64,000 nt of DNA, taken from Phycisphaeraceae bacterium. GTDB taxonomy: Bacteria; Planctomycetota; Phycisphaerae; Phycisphaerales; Phycisphaeraceae. The notes under the pieces were generated by a model that saw nothing but the letters and a program-made list of their open reading frames with translations, searched no databases and had not been told where the DNA came from. Location: positions 62,001 through 126,000 of the forward strand of contig JANQSF010000152.1 in assembly GCA_028284155.1 (NCBI GenBank), given 5' to 3'. The position numbers and the translations under genes are program-made. Positions within the stretch are counted from its first letter, which is position 1; each line of letters opens with the position of its first letter. Below, one piece after another: positions 44,826-53,382 of this stretch.

Positions 44826-44853
44826 TGACCGGCGAAAGCCGGTCGCTTTTTTG
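44826..44853 (+). terminator. Rho-independent terminator
   Basis: GACCGGC (44828-44834) pairs with GCCGGTC (44839-44845) around a GAAA tetraloop, with a G-C extension, followed by six T (44848-44853). It ends the thioredoxin-like transcript. Confidence 0.85.
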
Positions 44854-44869
44854 GTTTGGCAACGATTCG

Positions 44870-46852
44870 TCACCGCGCCGACCTGCGCCGCAGGTCGTAG
44901 CAGTACAACGCGTCGGCCCCGCGGATGAACAGTCGGCCGTCGGCCCACGCGTGGCTCATGGCCGACTGATACGTTGTCGCCCACGGGTGCGGCGGCGACC
45001 ACAGCGAGCTGACCTGACCGTCCGCGCGTGCGGGCAGCAGGAACATCTTGGTATGGCCGTGCTGCGTGTCGGGGTGAAGCGCAAACCGGTCGGGCAGCGC
45101 GAGCAGATGGCCTTCGTCCCAACGCACCGGCGCGGTGAGGTGGCGTGACGCGACGCGCTTACCCGTCTTCGGATCGACCAGGTAGTACGAATAGTTGCCA
45201 CGGAAACAGATCAGCCCGTTCGCCACGGAGCCGATCGGCGCGTGCTTCGGCGCACCCCACTGGGCCGGCGCGGTCCAGACGATTTCCGGCCCGTCGGGCG
45301 TGAGTCGCCAGCAGGCGACCTGACCGTAATTCTCACCCGGAGCCGAGTGCGGGCCGTCGTCCGGCGTGCGCGGCGCTTCCTTGCGTTGTTCAGCCGACAT
45401 CTTGTGGCCGATCAGCAGGTCGCCGACAAGCAGCGTCTGGTACGCGTTGTCGCCCGCTTCGTCGTACTGCCACACGAACTTGCCGGTCGGGGCGTCGATG
45501 CACGTGATGTTGCCCGTCTCGCTGGCGACGATGAGATAGTCTCTTTCGCCATGCCGCCAGTGCATCGGCGTCGCGCATTTACCGAGGATGCGACCCTTGA
45601 CGTGCCAGCGCACCCTGCCGGTTTTCGCGTCCAACGCGACGACACCGCACGTGCCGATGCCGTCCGGAGCGAGCACGACATCGCCGGCCACGTTCAGCCC
45701 GTGGCAGAACGAACGCGTCGGGGCCCGCGTGATCTTCTGCTCGATGCTCTTGGCCAGGAACTTGTCCATGTATTCGGCGTAGCCCGGCACGGCCGTCGCC
45801 CACACTTGCTTGCCCGTTTTCGCATCGACACACCGCACGTCGCCCATCGAGCCGAACACATAGACGTTGCCGTGCGCGATGACGCCCGTGTGGTTGGTCA
45901 GGCTGCACTTGTGGTCGAACAGGTGGACGCCCTCGCCGGGCCAATCCACCGTCCACAGCGTCCGGCCGGTCGCCGCGTCGATGCAGACAAGCTGTTCGTC
46001 GGCCCGGGTTGACCAGCGTTTGCGCATTTCGGCGTCGGTCCAGCCGATCGCCTTCATCTTGGCGCGCGTGTCGGCTGCGCGCTCGCCGTTCATGACCTTG
46101 TCCAGGTGAGCCGTCTGCACGTCGTCACCCGACGCCTCGAAACGGAACTGATAGACACGGCCCTGCCAAACCAGCGGCGACGCGCCGCCCGCGGCCGACG
46201 GCGCGCCGACGCACGCCCCGTAACGGTGTGAACCGGACTCAGTCGGGCCGATCCATTGGCTGACCCAGACGAGCCGGGCGTCGTGCAGGTCGTCGATCAG
46301 CGGCGTGCTTGACGGACCTGATGAAAAGTTCTGGTTCGGGCCGAGCCAACTCGTCCACGCCGCGTCGTTTGGCAATCCGAAGGCCTGCCGCATCGCCGCC
46401 TCGTCGCGCACGACACCAGTGACCTGTCCCTTCACGTCAATCGGCGTGTCGTTGGTTTTCGGCTTCGGCCAGTGGCCCTGAAACGTCCCGCTCACGACGC
46501 CGTCGCGAAGCGACAGGTCGAGCTGCAACGCCATGCGCGTCGCGATGCGCGGCACGAGCGAGCGGTTCATCCGGAGGATGTCGTGGCCGACGATGAGCTT
46601 GCCCGTGATCCGCCCGTCTCGCACGGTCAGGCCGGTCGCGTCCGTGCCCGCGATGCCCTTGGGTTGCAACGCCGCGCGTTCGACGCGGTTGCCGGCGGTC
46701 ATGATGTGCAGCGTCGCTTTCTTGTCGTTGGGCAAAGGCGACAGCGTGCAGGTGATCCAGGTGACCTTGTCATTCTGTGACGGTGTTTGAGCCCGCGCCC
46801 ACGAAGGGGTGGCCAACAACATGCAGACGGACAGCACAAGCGGTTTACACAT
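44870..46852 (-). CDS. secreted PQQ-like beta-propeller protein
   Basis: The 660 residues have a signal peptide (to about 22, WARAQ). A first region (about 25-170) is not recognised. Repeated propeller blades follow with AATGRTLWTVDW, DAKTGKQVWATAV, DAKTGRVRWHVKGR, DAPTGKFVWQYDE and DPKTGKRVASRHL, the quinoprotein/BamB-type blade motif. There is no clear PQQ-ligand set or enzymatic domain, so a binding or scaffold role is more likely than dehydrogenase activity. It is the last gene after the DUF1501/LRR genes, with a 53-bp gap. Confidence 0.85.
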   Translation of the reverse strand: MCKPLVLSVCMLLATPSWARAQTPSQNDKVTWITCTLSPLPNDKKATLHIMTAGNRVERAALQPKGIAGTDATGLTVRDGRITGKLIVGHDILRMNRSLVPRIATRMALQLDLSLRDGVVSGTFQGHWPKPKTNDTPIDVKGQVTGVVRDEAAMRQAFGLPNDAAWTSWLGPNQNFSSGPSSTPLIDDLHDARLVWVSQWIGPTESGSHRYGACVGAPSAAGGASPLVWQGRVYQFRFEASGDDVQTAHLDKVMNGERAADTRAKMKAIGWTDAEMRKRWSTRADEQLVCIDAATGRTLWTVDWPGEGVHLFDHKCSLTNHTGVIAHGNVYVFGSMGDVRCVDAKTGKQVWATAVPGYAEYMDKFLAKSIEQKITRAPTRSFCHGLNVAGDVVLAPDGIGTCGVVALDAKTGRVRWHVKGRILGKCATPMHWRHGERDYLIVASETGNITCIDAPTGKFVWQYDEAGDNAYQTLLVGDLLIGHKMSAEQRKEAPRTPDDGPHSAPGENYGQVACWRLTPDGPEIVWTAPAQWGAPKHAPIGSVANGLICFRGNYSYYLVDPKTGKRVASRHLTAPVRWDEGHLLALPDRFALHPDTQHGHTKMFLLPARADGQVSSLWSPPHPWATTYQSAMSHAWADGRLFIRGADALYCYDLRRRSAR

Positions 46853-46905
46853 CGTGATTCACTTCCGGCGTTGTTGGGATACGAGTGAGGACAAGTCGCG
46901 GTTTG

Positions 46906-48024
46906 TCAAGGCTGATTCGCAGCGGAACGCTCAGCCGTCGCCTGCGCGTCGGCCGCCTGGATGCGGCCCGCCTCGACGGAGATGCGGGCCTCTTCCAGGA
47001 CTTTCTTGGAGTCACGGGCGCGGCGTTCCATGTCCTGTGCTTTGCGGGTTTCCGCATTCGCGGCGTCGCTGCGCTGCTTGGACTGGGCCGTCGCTTTTTC
47101 CAACTGCTCGAATTGTCGCTGCGCGTCTTCGAACTGCTGACGCGCGTCCTGCGACCGCTTCCTCAGCCCCGCGTCATCCGGCTTCGACTTGGCTTTGCGT
47201 TCCGCGTCGTCGGCCCTGCGCTTCAGGTCGTTCGCTTTGCGCTTGGCGTCTTCGCTGCGCTTGCGCGCCGCGTCGTACTGCTTGCGCAGCGCGTCCGACG
47301 TCTTCTTCTTGGCTTCGTATTCTTCTTTCAGCCGCTTCGCGTGCGGATGGAGTTCCTTGAAGTCCTTCTCAGCAACGACGAGTTTTGCCTCGGCGTTCTT
47401 CAGTGCGAATCTCGCCGTCTCCAGCACGGCCGCAACACGCTGCTTCTCGCGCTGCGGGTCGGGCCAAACCTCCAGATCAGGCCGAGCCTTCTTCAGCGCC
47501 GCGATACCCGCCGGTGTGACCTTCGTTTTGTAAATGTAGAGCTTTTTCAGGTTCGGCAGGTCGCGGAGTGCGCCCAGCCCGGCGTCGGTCACGAGCGTCG
47601 AGGTCAGGTTGAGATAGGTCAGCGACTTTAGGTTGGCCAGATGCTTCAAGCCCTTGTCCGTCATACTTGTCTTGGTCAGGTGAAGTCGCTCCAGCGTCGT
47701 CATCTTGGCCACATGCACGAGACCGGCGTCGGTGATGTTTGAGCAGCGAACGTTGAGCACGGTGACGTTCTCGAGTGCGTGGACGTACTGCAAATGCGCG
47801 TCGTTCAACGCCTCGAACGTGAAGCGAAAGTCAACCTCTAGCGCGTCACTCTTGCGTGACACACGGCGGACAGCGCCTTGTAGCGCTTCGATTTCCTTAA
47901 TGGCCTGATCCGCGTTGGCCGGCGCGCGATACGGGCGCGACTTGACTTCGTTCGCCACAGATTCAACGACACCGCAAAGAGCGATTGCAGCAAACAACAA
48001 GGTTGTCCAACCCAATCGCTTCAT
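46906..48024 (-). CDS. secreted leucine-rich-repeat and coiled-coil protein
   Basis: The ATG at 48024 overlaps the DUF1501 stop by 4 bp and gives 372 residues. After a signal sequence (to ESVANE), three to four LRRs span about 75-170 (LNVRCSNITDAGLVHVA, LTKTSMTDKGLKHLA, LNLTSTLVTDAGLGALR). Residues about 180-372 are a continuous Lys/Glu/Arg/Ala coiled coil (KRKANDLKRRADDAERKAK). A longer upstream frame is antisense-like reading of the DUF1501 gene and is rejected. The coupling ties it to the PSD1/DUF1501 operon. Confidence 0.85.
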   Translation of the reverse strand: MKRLGWTTLLFAAIALCGVVESVANEVKSRPYRAPANADQAIKEIEALQGAVRRVSRKSDALEVDFRFTFEALNDAHLQYVHALENVTVLNVRCSNITDAGLVHVAKMTTLERLHLTKTSMTDKGLKHLANLKSLTYLNLTSTLVTDAGLGALRDLPNLKKLYIYKTKVTPAGIAALKKARPDLEVWPDPQREKQRVAAVLETARFALKNAEAKLVVAEKDFKELHPHAKRLKEEYEAKKKTSDALRKQYDAARKRSEDAKRKANDLKRRADDAERKAKSKPDDAGLRKRSQDARQQFEDAQRQFEQLEKATAQSKQRSDAANAETRKAQDMERRARDSKKVLEEARISVEAGRIQAADAQATAERSAANQP

Positions 48025-49292
48025 GCCAAAACTTCCTTCACGACCTTCGCCGACTTGTCGACCATCGGCATCGGCCGCATGCCCGGGCCCATGAACTCCT
48101 GGTGCGTGTCGATGCCCAGCGCCGTCAGAAGCGTGGCCATGTAGTCCGGCGCGGTGATGGGACGTTCCTCGATGGTGCCGCCCGGGTTTTTGCCGCCCTC
48201 GTTCGTTCGGCCGACGGTGATGCCCGTGTTGATGCCGCCGCCCGCCCACATGGCCGACCACGCCCGGCAGAAGTGGCCGCTGCCGTTGCCCGGGCTTCGG
48301 CCGAACTCGCCCATCCAGACCACGAGCGTGTCGTCGAGCAAGCCGCGGTTTTTCAGGTCGAGGATCAGTGTGGCCATCGCCGCGTCCATCCACGGCGCCC
48401 GCGCGGCGATGCGCTTCGCCGCGCCTTCGTGGTCGTCCCAGCCGCGGTGGAACACCTCGACGAACGACACGCCGGACTCAATCAAACGACGCGCCAGCAG
48501 GCACGATTGACCGAACCGGTGCTCGCCGTATTGCTGGCGCAATTCGGTCGGCTCGTCTTCCAGGTCGAACGCCTTGGCGCGCGGCGAGCGCATGAGTTTC
48601 ACCGCGCGATCAAACGCGGCCTGTTTGGCGTTGACCGCGGGGACGGGATACTGCTTGGCGAACCGCTGCTCACTTGCCGCGAGCAGTTTGAGCCGCGCAT
48701 CGGTATCGCCTCCGGTTGAATTGAGATTCTCCAGCCCACGCGCGGGGTTCTGCACGGCCAGCGGCGCGTGCCGCGGGCCGAGGTAACCTGGCACGGATCG
48801 ATAAAACCGCCCGCCATTGCCCTTGTCGTTGCCCGCGTCGATCGTCACGAAACTCGGCATGTCGTCGCCGGGCAGGCCGACCTGCTGCGACGCGATGCAG
48901 CCCACAGCCGGGTGCTCGAAACCGGTGACCCGTTTGAAGCCGGTGTGCAGGTAGTACTTGGCGTCGTAGTGATTGTTGATTTCGGTCGTCATCGACCGCA
49001 TGATCGCCATGTGCTCGGCGCACTGCGCGAGCTTGGGAAACTTCTCGGCGATGTGAACGCCCGGAACAGAGGTTTTGATCGGCTTGAACTCGCCGGTGGG
49101 TTTGGGATCGAACGTGTGCTGCTGGCTCGGCCCGCCGTCCATCCAGAGCAGGATGCATGACTTGCCGCGCGGGCGTTTGACGGCGGCGTTGGCCAGCGAC
49201 TCGAACCACGGCACGGATGCGCCGGTCAAGACGCCGGCGGCGGAGAGGCGTACGTAGTCGCGGCGGGATAACCAATGATCGTGTTTGGGCAT
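48021..49292 (-). CDS. DUF1501 protein, Tat-exported
   Basis: The 423 residues start with a twin-arginine leader (SRRDYVRLSAAGVLTG). The DUF1501 fold shows ILLWMDGGPSQQHTFDPKP, IMRSMTTEINNHYDAKYYLHTG, FHRGWDDHEGA and WMGEFGRSPG, and ends YMATLLTALGIDTHQEF. It is encoded 80 bp after the PSD1 gene and coupled by 4-bp overlap to the LRR gene, giving the order PSD1, DUF1501, LRR, PQQ-like. Function of the pair is not established. Confidence 0.92.
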   Translation of the reverse strand: MPKHDHWLSRRDYVRLSAAGVLTGASVPWFESLANAAVKRPRGKSCILLWMDGGPSQQHTFDPKPTGEFKPIKTSVPGVHIAEKFPKLAQCAEHMAIMRSMTTEINNHYDAKYYLHTGFKRVTGFEHPAVGCIASQQVGLPGDDMPSFVTIDAGNDKGNGGRFYRSVPGYLGPRHAPLAVQNPARGLENLNSTGGDTDARLKLLAASEQRFAKQYPVPAVNAKQAAFDRAVKLMRSPRAKAFDLEDEPTELRQQYGEHRFGQSCLLARRLIESGVSFVEVFHRGWDDHEGAAKRIAARAPWMDAAMATLILDLKNRGLLDDTLVVWMGEFGRSPGNGSGHFCRAWSAMWAGGGINTGITVGRTNEGGKNPGGTIEERPITAPDYMATLLTALGIDTHQEFMGPGMRPMPMVDKSAKVVKEVLA

Positions 49293-49320
49293 GGTTGTGT
49301 TTCCGTGCGTCGGATTCTAT

Positions 49321-49368
49321 TTAGCCGCGGAGCTTGCTCCGCGCGTTCCCGCCGCAAGCGGCGGGCTA
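49321..49368. repeat. TTAGCCGC palindrome between PSD1 and DUF1501 genes
   Basis: TTAGCCGCGGAGC with GCTCCGCG, then GCCGCAAGCGGC and GGGCTA, form two adjacent hairpins. It lies just downstream of the PSD1 gene stop and upstream of the DUF1501 gene start on the minus strand. Same type as 11292 and 53290. Confidence 0.6.
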
Positions 49369-49372
49369 TATG

Positions 49373-51310
49373 TCATCGAATCAACATAAACTCACTGCGG
49401 TTCACAAGCATCCACAGTACGTCTTTGTAAGCGTCGATCGCATCCGACGCGTTCTTGACATAGTCGACGGCTTCTGCCGACTCTTCATCGGACGGCCGTC
49501 GCGAAAGCGTTGCCAGGTAGAGCCACTCGACGACCTGCGGAGGTGTCAGGTCTTTCTGTTGCTTCAGGTGTTCGTCGAGCGCCTTGCTGCCCGCTTGCAG
49601 GCGGGGGTGGTTCATCAGCGTGAGCATCTGCGGGATGCCGTGCGTGAAGTCGGTCGTGTCTTCCTCGTTGATGCAGAAGTCGCGTTGGAACTGGAGCACG
49701 ACATCGCCCACGGCTGCGCTCTCGCCGTTGGTGTTGCCGTCTTTGGGGTCGATGGAGCGCAGGTCGAGTTTGGGGTCGCCGAACGCGAGTTTGAGCGAGT
49801 CGAACAGCATGTCGGGCGACATGACGCGCACCGGCGCTCGGCCGAACAGCGCGGTCTGCGCGGCGCGTTGCTGGTCATTCAGGTCGTGGGTGACGGCGCT
49901 GGTGCGCTGGTAGGTCTTGGAGTTGCAGATCGCGCGGATCAGGTGTTTGACGTCGTGGCCGGACGCGGCGAACTCGTTGCCCAGCAGGGCGATCAGGCCT
50001 GGGTGTGACGGCGGGTTGAGCTCGCGGAAGTCGTCGATTGGGTTCACGATGCCGCGCGAGAAGAAGTAGAACCACGCGCGGTTCGAGAACGCCTTGGCGA
50101 AGTACGGGTTGTCGTTGGCGGTGAGCCAATCGACGAAGCGCGGCCGCCAGGTCGCTTTCTTGTCCTTCGGCGTCGGCCCGCGGAGGAAACTGATCTGTAC
50201 TTTCGTGCCCGCGTTCCGGAAGGCCGACTTGGGGATGACGATCTGACTCTCGCCCGGCTTCTCTTCGACCTTCTTGAAGTCGCCGCGCGTGCCGCCGAAG
50301 AACGCGGCCAACGCCCAGAACTCGTGCTGTGCCCAGTCGCGGTATGGGTCGTCGTGACACTGGGCACACTGCAACTGCACGCCCATGAACAGCGACGCGA
50401 CCGTGCGTGCCGAGCCTTCAGCCGTGACCTGCGCGTTCTGACCGACGAGGCCGAAGTAGATCAACTGCGGGTTGTTCTTCAACTCGCCGTTGGCGGTCAG
50501 CACGTCGCGGACGATGCGGTCCCACGTGTGGTTGTCGTTGAACTGCTTGGCGAACCACTTACCCAGCGCCCGCGTCTGTTCGATCGGCTGACGCCCACTA
50601 TTCATGTCGGACGGCAACTCAGGAGGCGCGATCCACTCACGCCACGTTCGGCCGAACTGCTCGCCGAATTGAGGTGAGGCGAGCAACGTGTCGATCAACT
50701 TCGCGCGTTTGCCGGGCGACTGGTCGTCAAGGAACGACGCGGCCTGCTGTGGCGTCGGCACTCGGCCGGTCAGGTCGAGGTAGACGCGTCGTAAAAACTC
50801 AGCGTCGTCGGCGACCGGCGCGGGCTTGACGTTGGCGGCCTTCAGCGCGGCGTCGATGTGTTGGTCGATCGCCTGAGCGACGCGCGCCGGCTCGTGCTTC
50901 TTGTCGGCCGGCAGCAGCGGGTTGTCACGCTTGTCCTTGCGCTGCGTCCACGTCGGCAGGCCGGACTCGATCCACTTGCGCAGCAGTTGCTTTTCGTCGG
51001 CTGACAGCGGCTCGCCCTCGCTGGGCATGTCGTTGTCGATGACCTGCTGCCACAACTCGCTGTCGTCCAGCTTGCCCGCGACGACGGCCGGCCCGGACTT
51101 GCCGCCTTTGAGCATCGACGGCAAGGTGCGCAGGTCGAGTTTGCCCTTCTGGATCAGCCCGCCGTGGCAGCCCATGCAACGTTTCTGAAGCAGAGGCAGC
51201 ACGTCGTGTTCGAGGATGGGGTCGTTTGCTGACGCGGCAGAGGAAGCGACGCCGACGAGCATGGCAACGGCGAGAATCGGCAGAACGGGTGTGGGCGGAC
51301 AGGTTGACAT
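49373..51310 (-). CDS. PSCyt1-DUF1549-DUF1553 (PSD1) protein
   Basis: The ATG at 51310 gives 645 residues with a signal peptide (to about 28). PSCyt1 shows the haem motif CMGCHG (C45, C48, H49) and DLRTLPSMLKGGKSGPAVVAG. DUF1549 follows with RRVYLDLTGRVPTPQQA and the second motif CAQCHDDPY. DUF1553 covers about 380-625 (NRAWFYFFSRGIVNPIDDF). Unlike the protein at 29033, it has the cytochrome domain. It starts a four-gene operon with DUF1501, LRR and PQQ-like genes. Probably extracytoplasmic and haem-binding. Confidence 0.92.
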   Translation of the reverse strand: MSTCPPTPVLPILAVAMLVGVASSAASANDPILEHDVLPLLQKRCMGCHGGLIQKGKLDLRTLPSMLKGGKSGPAVVAGKLDDSELWQQVIDNDMPSEGEPLSADEKQLLRKWIESGLPTWTQRKDKRDNPLLPADKKHEPARVAQAIDQHIDAALKAANVKPAPVADDAEFLRRVYLDLTGRVPTPQQAASFLDDQSPGKRAKLIDTLLASPQFGEQFGRTWREWIAPPELPSDMNSGRQPIEQTRALGKWFAKQFNDNHTWDRIVRDVLTANGELKNNPQLIYFGLVGQNAQVTAEGSARTVASLFMGVQLQCAQCHDDPYRDWAQHEFWALAAFFGGTRGDFKKVEEKPGESQIVIPKSAFRNAGTKVQISFLRGPTPKDKKATWRPRFVDWLTANDNPYFAKAFSNRAWFYFFSRGIVNPIDDFRELNPPSHPGLIALLGNEFAASGHDVKHLIRAICNSKTYQRTSAVTHDLNDQQRAAQTALFGRAPVRVMSPDMLFDSLKLAFGDPKLDLRSIDPKDGNTNGESAAVGDVVLQFQRDFCINEEDTTDFTHGIPQMLTLMNHPRLQAGSKALDEHLKQQKDLTPPQVVEWLYLATLSRRPSDEESAEAVDYVKNASDAIDAYKDVLWMLVNRSEFMLIR

Positions 51311-51553
51311 GGGGGTGGTCGTCGGCTCTTGGCAAGTAACCGATACGCAAGGCTCGACTGAAACGGCGTTTACGCAAACCAATCCTTGCGGCCTCGGCAC
51401 TCAGTATTGGTGTGCGCAGGCGGTTGGTAACGGCAGGATTTGCGACGGGCAGGGGCCGCCGCCGCGCCTTGCCGGCCCGCCCCTACGATCGTCGGCCCGC
51501 GGCCTCGTCGGTCGCCAATCCGCGACGTTGATTCGACCCCAAGGTGCCCGCCC

Positions 51554-52657
51554 ATGCAAGCCCTCGCGTACTACCTCGACCAGCCCAGCGGCACGTTCAC
51601 GGCAAAGCAGCAAGACGTGCCCGACCCCGGCCCGGGCGAGGTCCGCCTGCGTGTGGCCAAGACGTCGGTCTGTCAGTCCGACGTGGTCATTTACAAGGTG
51701 GGATTACCGCGGATCAAGGAATGGCCGGCGCTGCTCTTACACGAGGTGTGCTGCGTCGTCGACGCGGTCGGCGACGGCGTGACCAAGTTCGCGCCGGGCG
51801 ACCTGGTCGGCATCGGTTGCGACATCCCCTGCGGCGACCTGGATTGCATCTACTGCGGCCGCGACGGCACCGGCGACTGGACAAGCTGCCCCAACACTCA
51901 AGCCACCGGCCACGAGTTTCCCGGCTTCGCCAGGTCGCACGCGGTCCTGCCCGCCTGGTTCGTCGAGCTCGGCCCCATCGTCAAGTTCCCGCCCGGCTTC
52001 AACCCCGACCACGCCTGCCAACTCGAACCGTTGGCTTGCTGCCTCGAAGGCATGACCCGCGTCAACGCCTGCATCGAGAACCGCATCGTCGTGCTGCTGG
52101 GTGCCGGTTCGCAAAGTACGTATGCCCTGCAATGCGCGCAGGCGATGGGCGCGCGGAAGATCATCCTCGTCAACCGCGGCGCTGAACGACTCGAACGCGT
52201 CCTGCGCGACTTCGGTGACGACACCGTCGTCGGCGTGCGCTGGGACGACAACGTCGTCGAAAACGTGCTCAGAGAATGCCTCCCGTTCAACGAGCCGCAT
52301 TTCGTCATGGTCAACGCCCCCGCACAGCCCGCGTACGAACTGGCCCCCAAGCTCATGGGCTACGGCACCGTGCTCGACGCGCACGCGGGCGTCAAGGGCG
52401 CAGCCGGCAAGCCGCGCATCGCCCACGAGGTCGACCTGAACAACGACATCCACTACCGCCTGCAGGTCTACCAGGCCACGCACGGCTCATCCATGCGCGG
52501 CATCAACCTCGCCGCGCAGTTCCTGTCCGACGGCAAACTCCCCAAACTCGACCTGATGACGAACGACAGCGAACGGTTCAAACACGACAAGATCCCGCAA
52601 GCGATCGCGCGGGCGTCGGATTCGGACAGCCTTAAGGTGATCATTGATTGGGATTGA
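51554..52657 (+). CDS. zinc-dependent medium-chain dehydrogenase
   Basis: The ATG at 51554, after AAGGTG, gives 367 residues. Catalytic zinc ligands: C40 (KTSVCQSD), H63/E64 (LLLHEV) and E in LEPLACC. Structural-zinc cysteines C93, C98, C101 and C112 are present. The cofactor-binding segment reads VVLLGAGSQSTYALQCAQ, a variant of GxGxxG. It resembles threonine/sorbitol-type alcohol dehydrogenases. Substrate unknown. It is divergent from the PSD1 operon with a 243-bp spacer. Confidence 0.88.
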   Translation: MQALAYYLDQPSGTFTAKQQDVPDPGPGEVRLRVAKTSVCQSDVVIYKVGLPRIKEWPALLLHEVCCVVDAVGDGVTKFAPGDLVGIGCDIPCGDLDCIYCGRDGTGDWTSCPNTQATGHEFPGFARSHAVLPAWFVELGPIVKFPPGFNPDHACQLEPLACCLEGMTRVNACIENRIVVLLGAGSQSTYALQCAQAMGARKIILVNRGAERLERVLRDFGDDTVVGVRWDDNVVENVLRECLPFNEPHFVMVNAPAQPAYELAPKLMGYGTVLDAHAGVKGAAGKPRIAHEVDLNNDIHYRLQVYQATHGSSMRGINLAAQFLSDGKLPKLDLMTNDSERFKHDKIPQAIARASDSDSLKVIIDWD

Positions 52658-52674
52658 TGCAGGCTGAATGCGAA

Positions 52675-53118
52675 TCAGTCGCCGTTAGAATCGAGCAACC
52701 CCACATCCTGCCTCCCCGCAAAACCACCATCCACCTCGTGCCACGCGACGATCTCCGGCTCGCCGCGTTTCCAGCAGAGGCAGACTTCGCGGTCTTCGTG
52801 CACGGCTGGGAAATCGACGAGGCCGAGTTCGAAGTCTTTGAGTTCGACGCCGACCTGTTGCAGTTCGTCGATGAGTGTGCTGAGGCGGTCCATCGCCTGG
52901 TCGTATTCGCGTTGCAGGGCGTCGGTGTCGTCGCCCTTACGCGGGCGTTCGACGCGTCGGCGGAGCTTGATGACGGTCTGGTAATGCGCGGCGATGTCGT
53001 CGGTCACGCGTGCGACGTAGGGCAGCGCACGGTTGGCTTCGTCGATGGTGAAGTACTTCTTGCCGGGTTGGGGCGGGCGCGACGCGGTCGCGCTGCTGTC
53101 TTCGTGTGGCATCTTCAT
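52675..53118 (-). CDS. DUF2203 protein
   Basis: Encodes 147 residues; ATG 53118 or 53112 could start it. The N-terminal third is hydrophilic, then FTIDEANRALPYVARVTDDI and a helical pair (about 38-90), then GVELKDFELGLVDFPAVHEDREVCLCWKRGEPEIVAWHEVDGGFAGR, the DUF2203 signature. Function of the family is unknown. It is convergent with the dehydrogenase gene, 17 bp apart. Confidence 0.9.
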   Translation of the reverse strand: MKMPHEDSSATASRPPQPGKKYFTIDEANRALPYVARVTDDIAAHYQTVIKLRRRVERPRKGDDTDALQREYDQAMDRLSTLIDELQQVGVELKDFELGLVDFPAVHEDREVCLCWKRGEPEIVAWHEVDGGFAGRQDVGLLDSNGD

Positions 53119-53289
53119 CTCTTTCGTGGGTCACTGCAGGCGGGGCACTGCGGGGTCACCTGTAATGGTATGCATCGGGCGATTCGGGTGTTCGCGTTCA
53201 GCGATCTGTAAGGGGTCGCCGTGGCGCTCTTCTTGGATGTCTTGTGGGATCGGACGTGACACCCGCCTCTAACGCCCGAATCAACCGTC

Positions 53290-53366
53290 ATTTAGCCGCG
53301 TCGCTGGCGACGCGATCGGCGTCGGGGCGATGGTCCGGACGCGCGTCGCAGGCGACGCGGCTAAAT
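53290..53366. repeat. ATTTAGCCGCGTCGC inverted repeat
   Basis: ATTTAGCCGCGTCGC (53290-53304) is mirrored exactly by GCGACGCGGCTAAAT (53352-53366). It lies just downstream of the RND gene stop (53383) on the minus strand, so it could terminate the RND operon. The rest of the 264-bp spacer (53119-53382) shows nothing else I can support. Confidence 0.75.
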
Positions 53367-53382
53367 GGGGAGCGGTATCACA

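Noticed and set aside
48025..48393. Long N-terminal extension of the LRR protein
   Set aside because: It reads the DUF1501 gene out of frame. The ATG at 48024 overlaps the DUF1501 stop and begins a proper signal sequence.
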